From Panaeolus papilionaceus (taxonomy: Eukaryota > Basidiomycota > Agaricomycetes > Agaricales), in assembly GCA_015501605.1 (NCBI GenBank), contig JADNRZ010000019.1, forward strand, positions 124,001 through 188,000: 64,000 nt of DNA. Direction: 5' to 3'. Shown here one piece after another: positions 11,401-23,771 of the stretch; the first letter of the stretch is position 1, and the number at the start of each line of letters is the position of its first letter. A program made the translations under genes and the position numbers. Under the pieces are notes generated by a model, which saw only the letters and a program-made list of their open reading frames with translations, was not told the origin of the DNA and made no database searches.

Positions 11401-12519
11401 CCCTCGTTCCTGTTCATATGAATTACCTTCCTTCGTCATCCCATACCGCTTGGTTATCGTTTGGATCATAATCCGTTTTGTCACGTTGACCAGTGAGATC
11501 AATTTCCTCACATATCTCTCTCGACACCATATCCTCCGGCGTATTCCGTATCATCTGTATTCACGTCAAACCACTCTGTACCGTTCCCAGCCTCCCACTG
11601 TCAACAATCACGCAAACCACAAAATGGCTCAACCTGCCTTCCAATATCTCTCGCCTCCCCGTTCTGCGTCCCGAAAGTCCTAGTTTGCGAGCTGCATCCT
11701 CAGTCTTTCAACTTTATTCGGAGTCTGTTGGGCTGTTGGTCAGTTGGTCTCCTGAATGGAATCATCCTCTGGTTGGCTCGCATACTTGCATGCTCTACTG
11801 TTAGCACTTCGCTGCGCGTTACGACCGATCTTCATTCATTTCGCACTGTATCTATCTTGGTCATTGTCGCCAGTGCATTTATCCTCACATGGGATACTCG
11901 CTGTCCTTGTCTCATCAATTACTGGCCGCAGTTTCGCCTTTGCTTGGTCCCATCCACTAATCTCTTCACTCCATTCGCTTACTTTCTTAGCTCTGCTCTC
12001 AGCACTCGCGATTCTGTTGTTAACCTGACCCTCCGCTCCTCTCTGCTCTCTCTGTTTTGAATTTCAATCCTTGATCTGAATATCTTCAGTGACGCGTCAT
12101 TCTATCTCCGCAACAACTAGCCATATTTATATCGACGCCACCTTGCCACATCATCCATCATCATCATCGCTGTTGATGCGGGTGCGTCGATGATCACATA
12201 AAGCACCCGTTCTTACAGTCCGCTTGCTCACCTACGCATTCAATCGTCGTTCCGGTCGTGTTTGCGCCACAACTCATAATAACGCCATGCTTACCTGGAC
12301 TTTACCTCTTTCTTTCTTCCCCACCATCCTTATCGCGATTTTAACTCCCATGCTGTGAAGCCGTGGTTGAACGTCATGGACGTCGGCATTTAATGTTTCA
12401 TATGTCCCAGCGGGTTGACGGTGGCAGGCAATCGGAGAGGTAATTTCCAAGAAGCGGCTGAAGAGGGAAAGGACGAGGATGACACGGATGTTTGACTGTG
12501 GGAGCGAGCGGCGCTGAAT
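11401..12519. other. Spacer between module R and GTPase gene 2
   Basis: Pyrimidine-rich sequence collinear with 53481-54589. Frames such as 11493-11804 and 11728-12060 are not conserved as proteins between the two copies, so I do not call genes. Confidence 0.5.
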
Positions 12520-12932
12520 GTCCGATGATAGCACCCTCGCTTTGGACGTGGGTTTTTAATTTATACAGAGCGTGTACAAGAAAGGGAGGGTGTAAAGTCG
12601 CCCAAGATCAGATCCGGGTCGACGACCTGAGTTGGACAGATATCCACAACCCTTAGACATCTCCGGTGGTTTTCGATCGGTTGAGTTAATCGATGATCAA
12701 GTTCAGAATAGATTAAATAAAATATTGGAAGGTTCTGAGTTAGATTAGACAATCGCCTGGCATTGTGGTCGGCTGACAGGTGAAATGCACGAGGTAGATA
12801 TCTACATCCAGCAAATTGTGCCCAGCTACACGTTTTCGTTTTGCTTCTTACCGTCATCTCGTCCACATCGACATCTTAACAATGCCGAATATCCACCTAT
12901 CTCTACGTTTCTTAACGCAGTATTTTACTCCA
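12520..12932 (+). promoter_or_regulatory. Upstream region of GTPase gene 2
   Basis: Homologous to 1-410 and 54590-54986, with the same GGTTTTTAATTTATACAG, GACAATCGCCTGGCAT and ATGCACGAGGTAGATAT blocks. These conserved 5' sequences probably include the promoter and leader. Confidence 0.5.
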
Positions 12933-14305
12933 ATGGCCAGTGATTCAACGAGGAAATATAAAGCTCTCCAGGTCACTGAGCCTGTCTCTGTTACACAAGT
13001 CGGCGAAGAGACAATCCGTAATAGTTGGACAGTTCTGTAAGTGAACAGATACAGCGGTTATTCTACAATTATACCTCTGACATTACAGATCTGACTACAG
13101 AATTATGGGCCCGACGGGATCAGGAAAAAGCTCTGTGAGCATATGTTTAGCACTTAATCCTGCATGCTTAGAAATAATACTCATGATTTGACTGTCCATT
13201 TTACTTTTGTGTGTCCAGTTCATAGAGGTGCTTGGCCTGAAGGGCAGCTCGAAGATATCGAGTAATGGCTTGGATGGTTGCACGCAAACCATATCTGCCT
13301 ACCATTTAAACAATGTCACTCGAGATGGTGATGTAATTTACCTTGTGGACTCACCTGGGTTCGCAGATAGCAAGATATCGGAGATGTCCATCGTCACCAT
13401 GTTACAGAGATGGATTAAAGACAATGGGTGAGTCTTCCTCTGCTAACAGTCCTGGCTTATGGCTTTTCTTCTCAATTTTTATTATTATTCACACTGCTAA
13501 TGAAATAAATCTCCATTAGTGTATTTGATTACATATTTTACTTCACACCAATCACATCGATTCGGTTACCAGGAAGTCATCGACAGGTTCTAAAAACATT
13601 CCAGGGCCTCACTGGTGTCACTGCAGCAAGCAACATAACAATAGTAACAACAATGTGGGACAATATATGGGGTGAGCGTCCAGCAACACGGGCAGAGAAG
13701 ACATATGAACAGCTTCGGGATAATATATGGAAGGTTTCTTGCTTTCTTATCTGTTAGTCTGATCCAGCTCTAATCAATGCATTCATTTATCTACTTAGGA
13801 TTTCATTGAAGCTGGAGCTCAAATCACAAAGTTTTACAACACGGAGGAATCAGCACTGTCTGTTATAGATGATGCTCTTCGACAGGGAATTGGCAACTAT
13901 TTCTCCATAGAAAGTCATCGAGACAACATCAAATCAAGTCCATTTGTGAACAACCTGCTCACTGACCTCCAAAATCGAATCCAGAACCTGCATTCACATA
14001 TCCCAACCCTCACAGACGAGCTTGGTCATGCTGAATTGCAGGGAGACGATCTGCTTGTGTTGACTCTTCGCCCGAGGCTTCAAGAAGCCAAGACAGACCT
14101 GGCTCGATTCAAGAAGGAGCTTCAGGAGTACGGTCTCCTTCCATCCCCATCCCCTTCTATCTCTTCCCCAGCAGAATTCTCAGAGGTCCAACCAGTTACA
14201 GAACAACAACTCGTTCCAGCTCGGCGCACTTCTGGGCGATTTGTGCGGATTATGGAGATCATGAAGTGTTGGGGCCACAGCGTTGGCGAGCGTCATGAGG
14301 ACTGA
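12933..14305 (+). CDS. P-loop GTPase paralogue 2 (short linker form)
   Basis: Exons 12933-13036, 13101-13134, 13219-13427, 13520-13733 and 13799-14305 join in phase to 355 residues. Exons 2, 3 and 4 have the same lengths as in gene 1 (34, 209, 214 bases). Motifs are GPTGSGKSS, LVDSPGFADSK, and TTMWDNIW in exon 4. A helical segment follows (LLTDLQNRIQNLHSHIPTL to LARFKKELQEYG). The linker is only about 37 residues, then the tail IMKCWGHSVGERHED. The first donor is a good GTAAGT, unlike genes 1 and 3. All frames are open, so it may be functional. GTP binding is inferred from the G motifs only; location and partners are unknown. Confidence 0.83.
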
Positions 14306-15299
14306 GCACCTTCGTGAGTGCCTAACCTGGGCGATTTGTGACTAATACCATTGATCAATGTTTTGTCTAGTGATATCACCATTGGTTAAAAGAGTCACGA
14401 AGGCGTCAGGAGCGCGACTGGGTATTTCTCATTCCATGTACATTTTCTCTTCTTTTCTTCCATTTCACATCTACATTCCGTATGTCATGCTTCGTTGTTC
14501 TGATTAGTTTGGTACGCTCGTCATTTTCGTTGTATTTCAGTCCCTTTCTTTCGCCATTAACCTCTATTCCAATTTTACACCTTTTCCATTTCAAACATCC
14601 TTCGTAGCGGTCCTCTGCTTTCCCTTCTTCATGAACTTGTTACACATATAATAAAATCATATGTTTGTCTCCCATAGGGACTCATGAATAACCTTTGTGT
14701 GTATTGGCCCTGGTATCGAGCTGAATTCAATATGGTGATGAGCTCCGAAGCCACATCCCTCCCAAATTCGCATTCTCGGTAGTTTTACGATGCACCGTTC
14801 CGCCTACATTCCCCGACTGCATGGTACCCTCCTTATGCGATTATTTTGCTTATTTTTAGTTCTATTTTCGATTCCTTGAAACGCTTCGGCGCTAATTTCC
14901 TTATATCCTTTCATTTCTTATTGTTTTCATTCGTATTTCCCATTTAGTTTACCTTCGTAGTACCACCACCACAGCTCATGTATTTTATGTAGTACACTAT
15001 TTCCACCTCAGTTTCTCCCCAGTTCGTCGCCATCGTCCCTCGTCGTCTTCGTATTTCGTATTTCGTCTCGTTTTCGTTCGTATTTCGTCGTTCCGCGTGC
15101 ATTCGGCATCACCCTTCCTCTCGTTTCACACCTTTCCCTTAGCACTCGCAGACCCCACGACCTTGCAACGTCGCATTTACTCACCCCACCGTCACACCAT
15201 CCTCATCCTCACATCTCACACATCATATTATATTTCATATCATTTCGTATCTAGACTTACCGTAACGCGCACATCAATGGGGATATCACGAGGATGAAC
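14306..15299. other. 3' flank of GTPase gene 2, no gene recognised
   Basis: The first 400 bases are homologous to 56448-56860 after gene 3. The rest is A/T- and pyrimidine-rich without conserved frames. Confidence 0.5.
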
Positions 15300-15910
15300 T
15301 CGGCATCTCGAAAGGAACACTCTCCACGTAACCTGCATGAGATCATCCTGCTAAAGGATTACCTGATTGCACTGGGGAGCAGTGTACAAGCAAGTCCACC
15401 GTCTACGGTGAAGGAAATGGGAAGATGCATGAATTGTATAGCTGATTGAGGTCTGGGTGAGTTTTAAACGTTAAACTGCTACTGATCATTAATCCTACTC
15501 ATGGTGTGTGGGGTAGAGTGTTGCCAGTGACATACAAACCCGGTCCTCAAACCCGTTGACTCGACCAAAGTTCTGATATTCACGAGCATTTGCTCTCTCG
15601 ACATGACTGGAACTCGTCTGAGCTGTCCATCTGGGTTTCTACAATATCGGATTTGCGACTCGTCGGTGATCCGCGTGGGTACTCAAAGTAAGCGACCTGT
15701 TCGCTTGATTCTTCAGTCGACCTTATCCGCAACGCTCAATCTTACCCACAACGATCTCATCCAAGATACATACCCTCGTCAACCCGCTCAGTAATAATCT
15801 TCACGTTCTTCGTAATTCAACCACCACGGACCCTGTCTCACTTCGCATGCCAGGCTAAGCTCAAACCTGCGTTCGCGAAGGATGGTGCACCGATCCCGCT
15901 GAGTCGAAAC
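15300..15910 (+). pseudogene. Unidentified relic followed by a thiolase exon fragment
   Basis: 15300-15470 is collinear with the open frame at 56864-57292 (LHEI, GSS and IEVW blocks) but broken by stops. Near 15850-15905 one frame reads AKLKPAFAKDGAPIPLS, matching the thiolase segment SLAKLKPAFAKDG that precedes the GNASQ exon. The counterpart at 57505-57555 reads SLKPAFVKDGATHLG. The first part belongs to a repeated family I cannot name. Confidence 0.5.
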
Positions 15911-16499
15911 ACCTCTGGTTGCACAATCTTTCCACTATCTCCACTCATTCCTGTTTTTCGATCGTTCCTCAGCTTTGACTACCTTTTTTATATACACATT
16001 CATTCGTCCCCATCCCTTTAAAACCCCTGCCCCATCCCATTCCACTGAATCATCTTCCCCTTCAGATGACATTGATTTTGACATTCGGCAGAATTTATAT
16101 TTGTAGCAGTGAGTAAGACAACGGGGTGATTTTGCAGTCGAACTAGTCGTCTTGTCAAGTCCATGAATAACGCGGGTGGTTGGCTTAGTAGGGTCAAAAG
16201 TTTACAGGGGTCCAAATCTGCGTATTCGCGTCCAACTCTTTCCATAGCTCCTCCTTTCGATATCTGAGATTTACAACGGTTCATAAGGGTCATTCCTTTC
16301 AATATGCCTGAGCAGAAATCAGATGCTGAGTTGGACGCGCATGATCATCTGCTGGAGTGTACTCGATGTATTAATACTATTATATCATCATCATGGTATC
16401 CCGGGCAACAGTCAACAATCAGTCTGCACTTGCAATACATGGCTCGTTGAAACAGATATATAAGGGATCATGTCGGAAATTTGGCACTCAGGGGTCCCT
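15911..16499. other. Spacer, collinear with 57560-58000
   Basis: No conserved reading frame. Shares blocks such as CTTGTCAAGTCCATGAATAA and TCCATAGCTCCTCC with the second duplicated block. Confidence 0.45.
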
Positions 16500-16830
16500 T
16501 TGTACAACGTTACGGTGAATCAATGCGGGTGTCTTACCTTTTTGCCCAACCTTGAAACTCAGCTCCTATTTCTACGATGGATATTGACTGTCTATCGCCC
16601 CATCGAGATCTGGAAACCTCAATAACCTGACTAGATAGCATCACTCAACGAGTTGTTTACTAGAAGGTCACAAATCCGACCCATCCTGTTGATATGGTTG
16701 TGACGTTCATCCGGGTCGATACCACCAGCTTTCTCGATATAGAGCTACGAGAGAGTCATATAATTCGCATAATTTTCACTGGTTCTGTTAAGGTTTCTAA
16801 CGACGCCGGCACTGTGTACGACTGATGTTC
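16500..16830 (+). pseudogene. Decayed GTPase relic, divergent subfamily
   Basis: Around 16645-16815 one frame reads DSITQRVVY, a stop, then KVTNPTHPVDMVVTFIRVDT. This corresponds to the (S)xTQEV to FxDTPGF stretch of fungal G-domain proteins and to the relic at 3331. HIIRIIF follows. The P-loop is missing and stops interrupt it. Its duplicate is at 58000-58300. Confidence 0.5.
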
Positions 16831-17009
16831 TCGATGTGTGTTCGTTCGGGATGGATGACTTTTACCCGCTCCTCGCCCTTACTGAGACTTCCACTCCATG
16901 TTTTATTGAATTATCGCTTCAAACGTATTTCGGGTATTTAGGATAGACAGGTGAATACATTTCTCCATAAAGTTTTGTCGTATTCAGAGTCGTCCGAGTC
17001 CCCCCTTAA

Positions 17010-17480
17010 AGCTTCCTGATGTGGCTGTGGCTGTGACAACATTTCCGCATTTGTAGGCTGTCACGTCGGTTTTTCTTCCTTCCTCCCCCCACCATCTTCG
17101 CCTTCCCAACCACCACCTTGCGTTCATTCTGGACTCAGTCACTGTCAGATATCATGATATCCCGTAATTCTGTGCTCTCTCGTATTCACATTTTCTGTGC
17201 AAGGCTTTTTAGCAGATGACGAGGTGGTTGAGTCTAGATGCTCCCTACAGTAATACATAGTCGTGAATTCGGTTATTTCGTTGCTGAATTCAACTCTCTT
17301 TAACGTTTGGTAATTATTAGACTGAAATTCATAATGTATCTCATCTTTCCCTTCCTCTTGTTCATGTCGTCTTAGCATCGTCGTTGGTGGCAGTCGCCAT
17401 TCGCCTAGAAACGGGATGGATATCAGAGAAGCCTACGTCCTTCCTGTCTGATATAGTCAAGGGGTCTTCTTTGTTCTAGT
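17010..17480. repeat. Module R, copy 4
   Basis: GATGTGGCTGTGGCTGTGAC opening, then GATGACGAGGTGGTTGAG, ACATAGTCGTGAATT and TAATTATTAGACTGAAATTC blocks. It ends at TCTGATATAGTCAAGG. Closest to copy 6 (58485), with the same duplicated GGCTGT. Confidence 0.7.
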
Positions 17481-18012
17481 CAACCTTTAGCCACGAAATT
17501 TTCTTGTGCCATTTACTCTAGCGTATTCCGTCTACATCTACCCTTGTGCCGACCACTCCCTACCATTTCCACTGTCAACAATCGCCCTCGCGTGTTTCCT
17601 CCTTGCGTCCCTGTTATCCCCTTAACCCCATCTTTCCATCCAATTCCTCTCTTGGCCGACGTCGCTGTGTCCAATGAGTGCATCCTCGTTTCTTCGTCTC
17701 TCCACCCCATCTTCTCGCTCGCGTCTTTCCAGTACACGCGCTCCCTCTGCTCCTCGTCCCCACTCTTCGTCTTAACTCATACTTTTTTTTATTGCTTCCC
17801 TTCACCTACATTTATCCTCCCTCATCGCATCACCGCTTCACTCCTCCGCGTGTTTACCCCCCACCTTCATTTATGGTCCCTGCCTTATCGTTTCCTTCGT
17901 GCTTGCTCATACACACGTCGTTTCTTTTCACAGCTCCCTCGCTCCATTCCTTTCTCTCTTATCCCTTAACTCATTGTCGTTCTTCAACTCAGAATAACCC
18001 CCTACCCCCCAG
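17481..18012. other. Pyrimidine-rich spacer ending in a CCCCCCAG acceptor-like tract
   Basis: Strong C/T bias on the + strand gives long artefactual frames on both strands. It ends immediately before the thiolase exon at 18013, like an expanded polypyrimidine tract. Collinear with 58886-59358. Confidence 0.5.
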
Positions 18013-18170
18013 GTAATGTCTCCCAAGTCTCAGACGGTGTCGCCGCCGTCGTCCTCTGCCGCCACTCCGTTGCATAACGCCTCAGCCTCGCCATCCTCAG
18101 CAAGTACCTCAACAGCGCCACCAACCACGTCTGCCGCCACCCCATTTGGATCAGGCCTGCCTTCATGATC
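18013..18170 (+). pseudogene. Thiolase fragment (GNVSQVSDG exon)
   Basis: Directly after CCCCCCAG one frame reads GNVSQVSDGVAAVVLCRHSV, a stop, then RLSLAILSKYLNSAT. This is a close match to thiolase GNASQVSDGAAAVLLxRRSVAxxLGLPILGKY. Further on only IRPAFMIFP is recognisable, compared with GIGPAYAIP. It has no downstream catalytic segment. The near-identical but more broken copy is at 59359. Confidence 0.7.
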
Positions 18171-18549
18171 TTCCCCTCCTCACCGTCGGTCACCTCACCT
18201 CTCATCACTGACCCTTGCTCTACCCTGGAGGTCGTTCCTCGTCCACCGGACAAGCTCCACTCTGCCTATCTCTATAAATACTTCTTGCTATCTAGATTGC
18301 TGATTACGGATTGAGGAGTCCATGGGGTGAGTTCTCCCGACTAGTTTTTCGCGTTGACCTTCAGTGATCAACATTTCGCTTGATCAGGTGTAATGATCAT
18401 ATTTTTTATCTGAATATCATTAATCGCATGTTCCACGAAAATTTGAAACCGCTTGCTTTAACATTTGCCCGCATTCTTCATCCCCTGGATCTCAACCTAT
18501 GTAATGAGCCTACCAACAAGATCGCCTTCTTCATCCCCAGCTCTTGCGA

Positions 18550-18552
18550 GCC
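18550..18552. repeat. Left 3-bp target duplication (GCC) of the CACTA element
   Basis: GCC precedes CACTATGAGACC here and follows GGTCTCACAGTG at 29391-29393. The uninserted duplicate near 59905-59925 reads GCGAGCTTGTAG, compatible with a single GCC-like triplet in the empty site. Confidence 0.75.
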
Positions 18553-18881
18553 CACTATGAGACCGTAGGGGTCAAGAAAAGTGACTTTTAAAGCAGGAAA
18601 GCGGAAATACTGACGAAAAAGGTAGGGTTGGAAATATTGCTCAATCTGGGCGGAAAATTTTTTCACCCATAATCGTCAATTTTTACAACTTTTAAAGTAG
18701 ATATGAGAATAGACATACCTGTTGCTAGAATAACGACTGTTAGAGTTGAGTTTTCGGTGCGTGACAACTTACCTAAACCGTGATAAATATTGCCTCGACC
18801 GGATTGCAACGTTTGAAGGCGAAAAACCAGCTAAAGTGTCATTAGCCATAAGAGTGAAGGAAATAAGTGTATTATAGATAT

Positions 18882-21800
18882 TTAATCAACATTTAAACCA
18901 GCTATATTATGACGATCAATAATTGCCCATTCGCCATCATGTGTTTGAATGCGTCCAACAAGACATTTGACCGTCGTAATATCTACAACCTCCTCTGAAC
19001 CGGTTTCCTTGTAGTAATAAATATTGTTTTTCTCTAGTCGTGCTTTAACACCCCGGATAAGAGCCAGGATAAGAGTTGTTGGTTCCTTCAGCTTGAGTCG
19101 TTTGGTGGGTGGAATTGTAATCACATATGTACGAAGAAGCTGTCCGAAGAAGTCCTTGCCGTAGAATTCAGGTTTTCGCTTCTTGTTGCGAGCATATCGG
19201 TCAACATATAAATGATACTGTATTCAATAGTGCATGAGCCACGCTAATATATGTTAAGGTGTGAGAAACTTACCCTAACATACGATGCATCCCGCGAGTC
19301 CTCCCACTCTTTCACCAGGTCCCGCGCATACATGCGATCACCTCCTTCCAGTCGAGTAACACGGCCGTACTGGGAAATGGGGTTGTTGAATTTGACCACC
19401 TGCTTCACAATGTCTGTCCCAACATCAAACCGTGTGGCCAAACACGCCCAGATCTGTTTTTGCAGGCGTTTATCCAGGACGGCTTCTCGATGCACAGGCA
19501 TAAGCTTATACAGGGGATCTGGTGGAAGTTGTAATTTAGCAAAGCAGATGGAATGAGATCACAACAGTCCACTTACATTCGGGATGAGTAAAGCTGCCTT
19601 TTTCTTCTGCAGGCTTGTCTGGGTCCAGGTTGAGCTCCTTGCTAACATTGTATTTCATTCGTATTTGATTAAGTTGTGCAATCGCAGTGATGTAAACACT
19701 GATGGCGACATATGGATGTCGGACGCTCCTGATGGCAGGTAGTAATCCTTTGCATCGGCGCTCCATGGGCCATGCCCAATAGGCCCAGACCGGGCCCATT
19801 GTCCGAATGCTGTGCGCGATGTGAAGGAGTGCATGGATGGTGAGTGGACATGCTGACAAGCGGTCAGGCTTGTGCTCATAATAGATTCTAATGGATGTTT
19901 GAGTTAAAATGGATATAACACAATAGTAGCGTTGCATACCTCTCATAGTCAAGAACCCATTTACGAAACCCTTCTTCAATTCTCTGCAGCATAGCATCGG
20001 AAATCTCATATGAAAGACACATTTGGAGAAGCTCAACAAGGTCCATGAAGTGGTTGTAGTACCTCATCTGCGGAAATCGGCCACGTAGTACGACTGGTGC
20101 GACGAACAGAGTCCAGTTGGCGTACATCTCTGCAGTGATCTGGGAATGTTTGGTTGAGATCTGGGTTGGCAATGCCCCGAAGCTGGAAGGAATGGTTGAT
20201 CGACAAGCGGCAGTTTCTTCATCAATTTTCTCCCAAATAGATTTTGCGATCACATAACCTTTACCTGAATGGTCAAGGTCTTTGAATTCCCCGGTCCAAA
20301 AACTAATGAGGTTCTTCATGACATTTTCCCAGATTAAGTGCATGAAGTCGAATGGAAAGGAAGTAGGGAGAGAGAGTGATGATAGGTTTGCGAGAATCGG
20401 ATAACCCTTGATCCCGTAACGTTTGGCAAGAGTGTCGCTGGCAGCCGCTGAGGGGGCCATATCAACTTCTTTGGCTTGCTGGATAAATTCCTCATGGGTA
20501 CGAAGATGGAGATTGCCTGGGTCGTAGGATGTGTGTCGCCCTGGAAGTTTATGTCGGCCCAAAGGGACGTAGTGTGTGCGTTCAACGGCTATTCCTAAAA
20601 TGTCACATAAGCGACAGGGGCGAAGACCATTCTGACCCTTCATCCTTAGAAGGAGTGACAATGCTGGGATATCTCCAAAACCGAGGAGGAGATAGCAGTG
20701 GAAGACAAAGAATGCCATAGTGAGACCGTCGAGGGCTTCAATTCCGATTTCGAGTTGAATGAGTTCCTGCATTAGGGCCCACAGGAACGAGTCCATGTCC
20801 CAGGGCTTTTTTGGACCTGGAATAGTGCCAATGTCGATGCAATACTCCTTGTGAAAGCGGATGTCAGGCGGAAGGTTGTAGTTGAAAAGTATAATTGGCC
20901 AGCACGTCTTGTCACGTCGCTTGTGAGGACCAAAGCCATCTGTCGATATTCCAAGAGCAATGTCGCGGGGGTCGGAAAAGAAAAAAATAGGGGGATCTGA
21001 TGAAGGGACAATGCGGTTGAGGAGGGACTGATAATGGGTACCGTCGAACACGTCCTTGATGACACCAGGGGTATGTTTGTATTGAGATCAGTAGCGCATA
21101 GTTTCGGCCATCTTTGGATTAGAAACCATTGCCTTTAGGCGGGGGATGATGGGCAAGTAGTCAAAAAATTTCCTTGGCTGACCATCTGCCTTGAAACGAG
21201 GTTGCTTACACTTCGGGTTGGGGCAGCAGTCAAGGTCTTTGTACGGACCAACAAAGCACACACAGCTGTTGATACAGCAGCTGTACCTGACAGGCGAAAT
21301 GCCCGATAAACTCTGGACATAACTCTTCGTTTGTTTCAAGGACTTCACCTCACTTGTGGGGCAAACTTTGAAAAGACGTCTGTACGTGCGCTCTGTCAAG
21401 TGGTCTTCGACTTTGAGGGTGTACAGCCGAAGCAAGTTGAGCTCGGCCTCGTCCAGTACATTTCCACCTGCAAGAGAGTCTGAGTAAGTGAAAATAACTG
21501 AAAGAAGCAAAAAAACACTCCACCTAAAGCAGCCTGTGCGGCCTCACGTTGAAATGCCTGTCGGAAGAAAGCATCATCTGGATCTTCCGTTGGGGCTTCT
21601 TGGCCAGGGTGCTCTGTTTCCACAGCCTCGCCATTCTCGGGCCCCTGTTCCAAGACATTCGTATCCTCGTCCTGTTCGGAGTCGTTGCTTTCTTCATCAG
21701 TGTCGGTGTCCATGGAGACATTTTGATGGCGACGACGATGTCCCCAGCGCTGTTGGACCATTGACCTAGTTCTTCCTTCTCTGGACCAAGCGATTGCAGG

Positions 21801-22214
21801 CGCAGATGGCGGCACAGGTGGTTCAGTGTCTTCTTTGGCAGGCGAGGTCGGAGGCTGAGCGATGTCTGTGTACTCAACAGGGATAGGGGATGGGGGCGTT
21901 GCGGCAGGGAGATCCTCCTCAATCTCGAAATCGTCCACTGTTGTAGTGGCTGATACCTTTTGTCGACGTTCTTCTGATCGTTGCTGAGCAACTGCCTTCT
22001 GTTGAAGTCGACGACTTGATGAGGTTTGAGGTTTGAGGGTGTGGGGTAGTTGGGGCATCATCGTAATGGTCGCAGCACGCACGTCGACCGTGGCCAGGCC
22101 ATTGAGATGCCGCCTCTTTGTCGGCGGGCTGACCTTTTCTCCACACCCACAGGTACATGTTACTCTCTTTCGGCCTGTATTCTGATTTCGTGTCTTCTTT
22201 GTAGAGCGGGCCAT
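18882..22214 (-). pseudogene. tnp2-family (CACTA) transposase with one in-frame nonsense codon
   Basis: Exons on the minus strand are 22214-21524, 21467-19940, 19887-19577, 19518-19274 and 19217-18882; all phases fit a 1036-codon reading. The N-terminus is basic with a Cys-rich CTCGCGEK motif, then an acidic, low-complexity region. A Cys/His-rich part follows (CCINSCVCF, CCPNPKC). The catalytic-type body includes LGISTDGFGPHKR, CRLCDI, FDFMHLIWENVMKNL and an EMYANW region, typical of the Transposase_21/tnp2 family. Codon 21090-21088 is TGA where the frame continues unbroken on both sides (MRY, stop, SQYKHTPGVIKDVFDG). A CGA to TGA change would explain it. The rest is open, so the lesion is probably recent. 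Cut-and-paste transposition is the family role. Confidence 0.85.
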
Positions 22215-23771
22215 GGGTGGAACAGAACAATTGCTGATTTTGATTGCTGAAGCAGAACAACAGGTGGGCGCATGGAAGCCTCGTGGCTTAGGCGATTGTA
22301 CAGCTATTACGAAGATGTGCCAGTTTCAAGTAAGTATCTGATAAGGGACTGAGAAGCAGTATATCCAAGATCAACTTACCTGTACAATGCATTGGTGACC
22401 TGAGATTGTACCGTGAGGATGCGCATAGACTGTACAAGGGGACGTCAATGTCTTAGCTTGTGAGCCCATGGTGTTCCTAAGGCAGCTAGCAAGCTGTAAG
22501 AAAACAGTTAAAATTTATTGCAGCAAGAACAAAGCTGTAAAATTAAAAGTACCTGTGATGATATAGCAACTATGTCAGACCTCCTGAGGGGATAGCAAGT
22601 GCAGGAGGTTCTCGGGTAGTCTGCTGGAAGGGATTAATTTACCATTAGTATCACTAGCGAAGGTAGCTGTCGCAAATGGCATACCGATAGATTTGAGGTA
22701 TGTTCCCGATTCAGCAGGACGTGGAGTATAACCATGATCAAGATGACGCCTTCACAGACGGACGTCAGCGTCTTTGTCTGCAAAGCCTCACACACAGCAA
22801 GTGTGTGATGTGAGTGTCAAGTGGGTTGAGCAGGCCGTAAGATCGATAGGAGACGTTAAATCGAGTGGAGGGTGAACGTGAACCTCGTACAGACGGACGT
22901 CAGCGTCTTAGTCTGCACATCTTCGTACACGGCGACGGACGTCAACGTCTTAGTCGCGTGCAGAAGCTGTGGCATGGAGGAGGAGATTGAGTAGTGTATG
23001 AGAGGAGTCATAGAGTCAGGAGATATGGGCAGAGAAGACGTTGGGCGAACAGATCAAGAGAAAAAAGATTTATAACCTAAAGATGAGAGAGAGAGAGAGA
23101 GAGGGAGAGGAGGGAGGGAGAAGGGAGGGGAGGTGGAGGGAGAGGCAATAGCTACAGGTGACTTGAGTGAACGAAGTGGGGACTTGTCGATTTCTGAGAG
23201 AGGGAACCACGTGACCTTGTAACGTTGACGTGTGACTGTGATACAAGCACCACCTTAACGTCCGATCGCCACCTCACCACCTCCATATCATCATCCTCTC
23301 TGCCCATCGTCTCAAGCCAATTCTTCAAGCCAGAGCTCGGTGAGAAATATATGCATCCGTCAATCACATTCCTCCCTCATACATCGTTGAGCAAGACTTT
23401 GGCGTCTCTCAACGATGTAGAACCATTGAAATGGGACAAGACTTTGGCGTCCTCCCATGGCAATGTCCCGGCTCCCCTGGGTTAAGACTTTGGCATCAAC
23501 CCATCCAGGATAAGACTTTGGAGTCCTCCTGTCTGCTTCAACCCTGTCTTCTGGCATCCATTCTGTGCTCAAGGCACGCAGAACACCAGCGCTCACCGTT
23601 GTCCTAATCATCACTGGCGACCGATCAACCCAACTGACCATCGTCCTCGTGCTCCCAAACGGAAACTGATAATGGGTATATTTTACTAGGTTACCTGGTG
23701 CGTATACGATTGGCTGGATATTATTTTTTTATATCAATTAACTCGTTGGGCTGTAGCTGCAACACCTCAAG
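22215..23771. promoter_or_regulatory. Bidirectional intergenic region of the CACTA element with a repeated GACGTC motif
   Basis: This region separates the divergent transposase and companion genes. It contains a 14-18 base motif in two orientations. GACGTCAGCGTCTTAGTC-like copies are at 22441-22456, 22762-22779, 22896-22913 and 22938-22955. The reverse form AAGACTTTGGCGTC is at 23393-23406, 23438-23451, 23484-23497 and 23512-23525. The orientation switches in the middle, facing each gene symmetrically. It may be a transposase or regulator binding site; this is inferred from arrangement only. Confidence 0.6.
23088..23145. repeat. (GA)n microsatellite and purine tract
   Basis: A run of GA dinucleotides is followed by GGGAGAGG-type purine sequence. 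It sits near the centre of the divergent intergenic region, at the point where the motif orientation switches. Confidence 0.85.

Noticed and set aside
22741..23525. CRISPR-like array from the GACGTC repeats
   Set aside because: Repeats are short, spaced irregularly and change orientation; the window is clearly eukaryotic.
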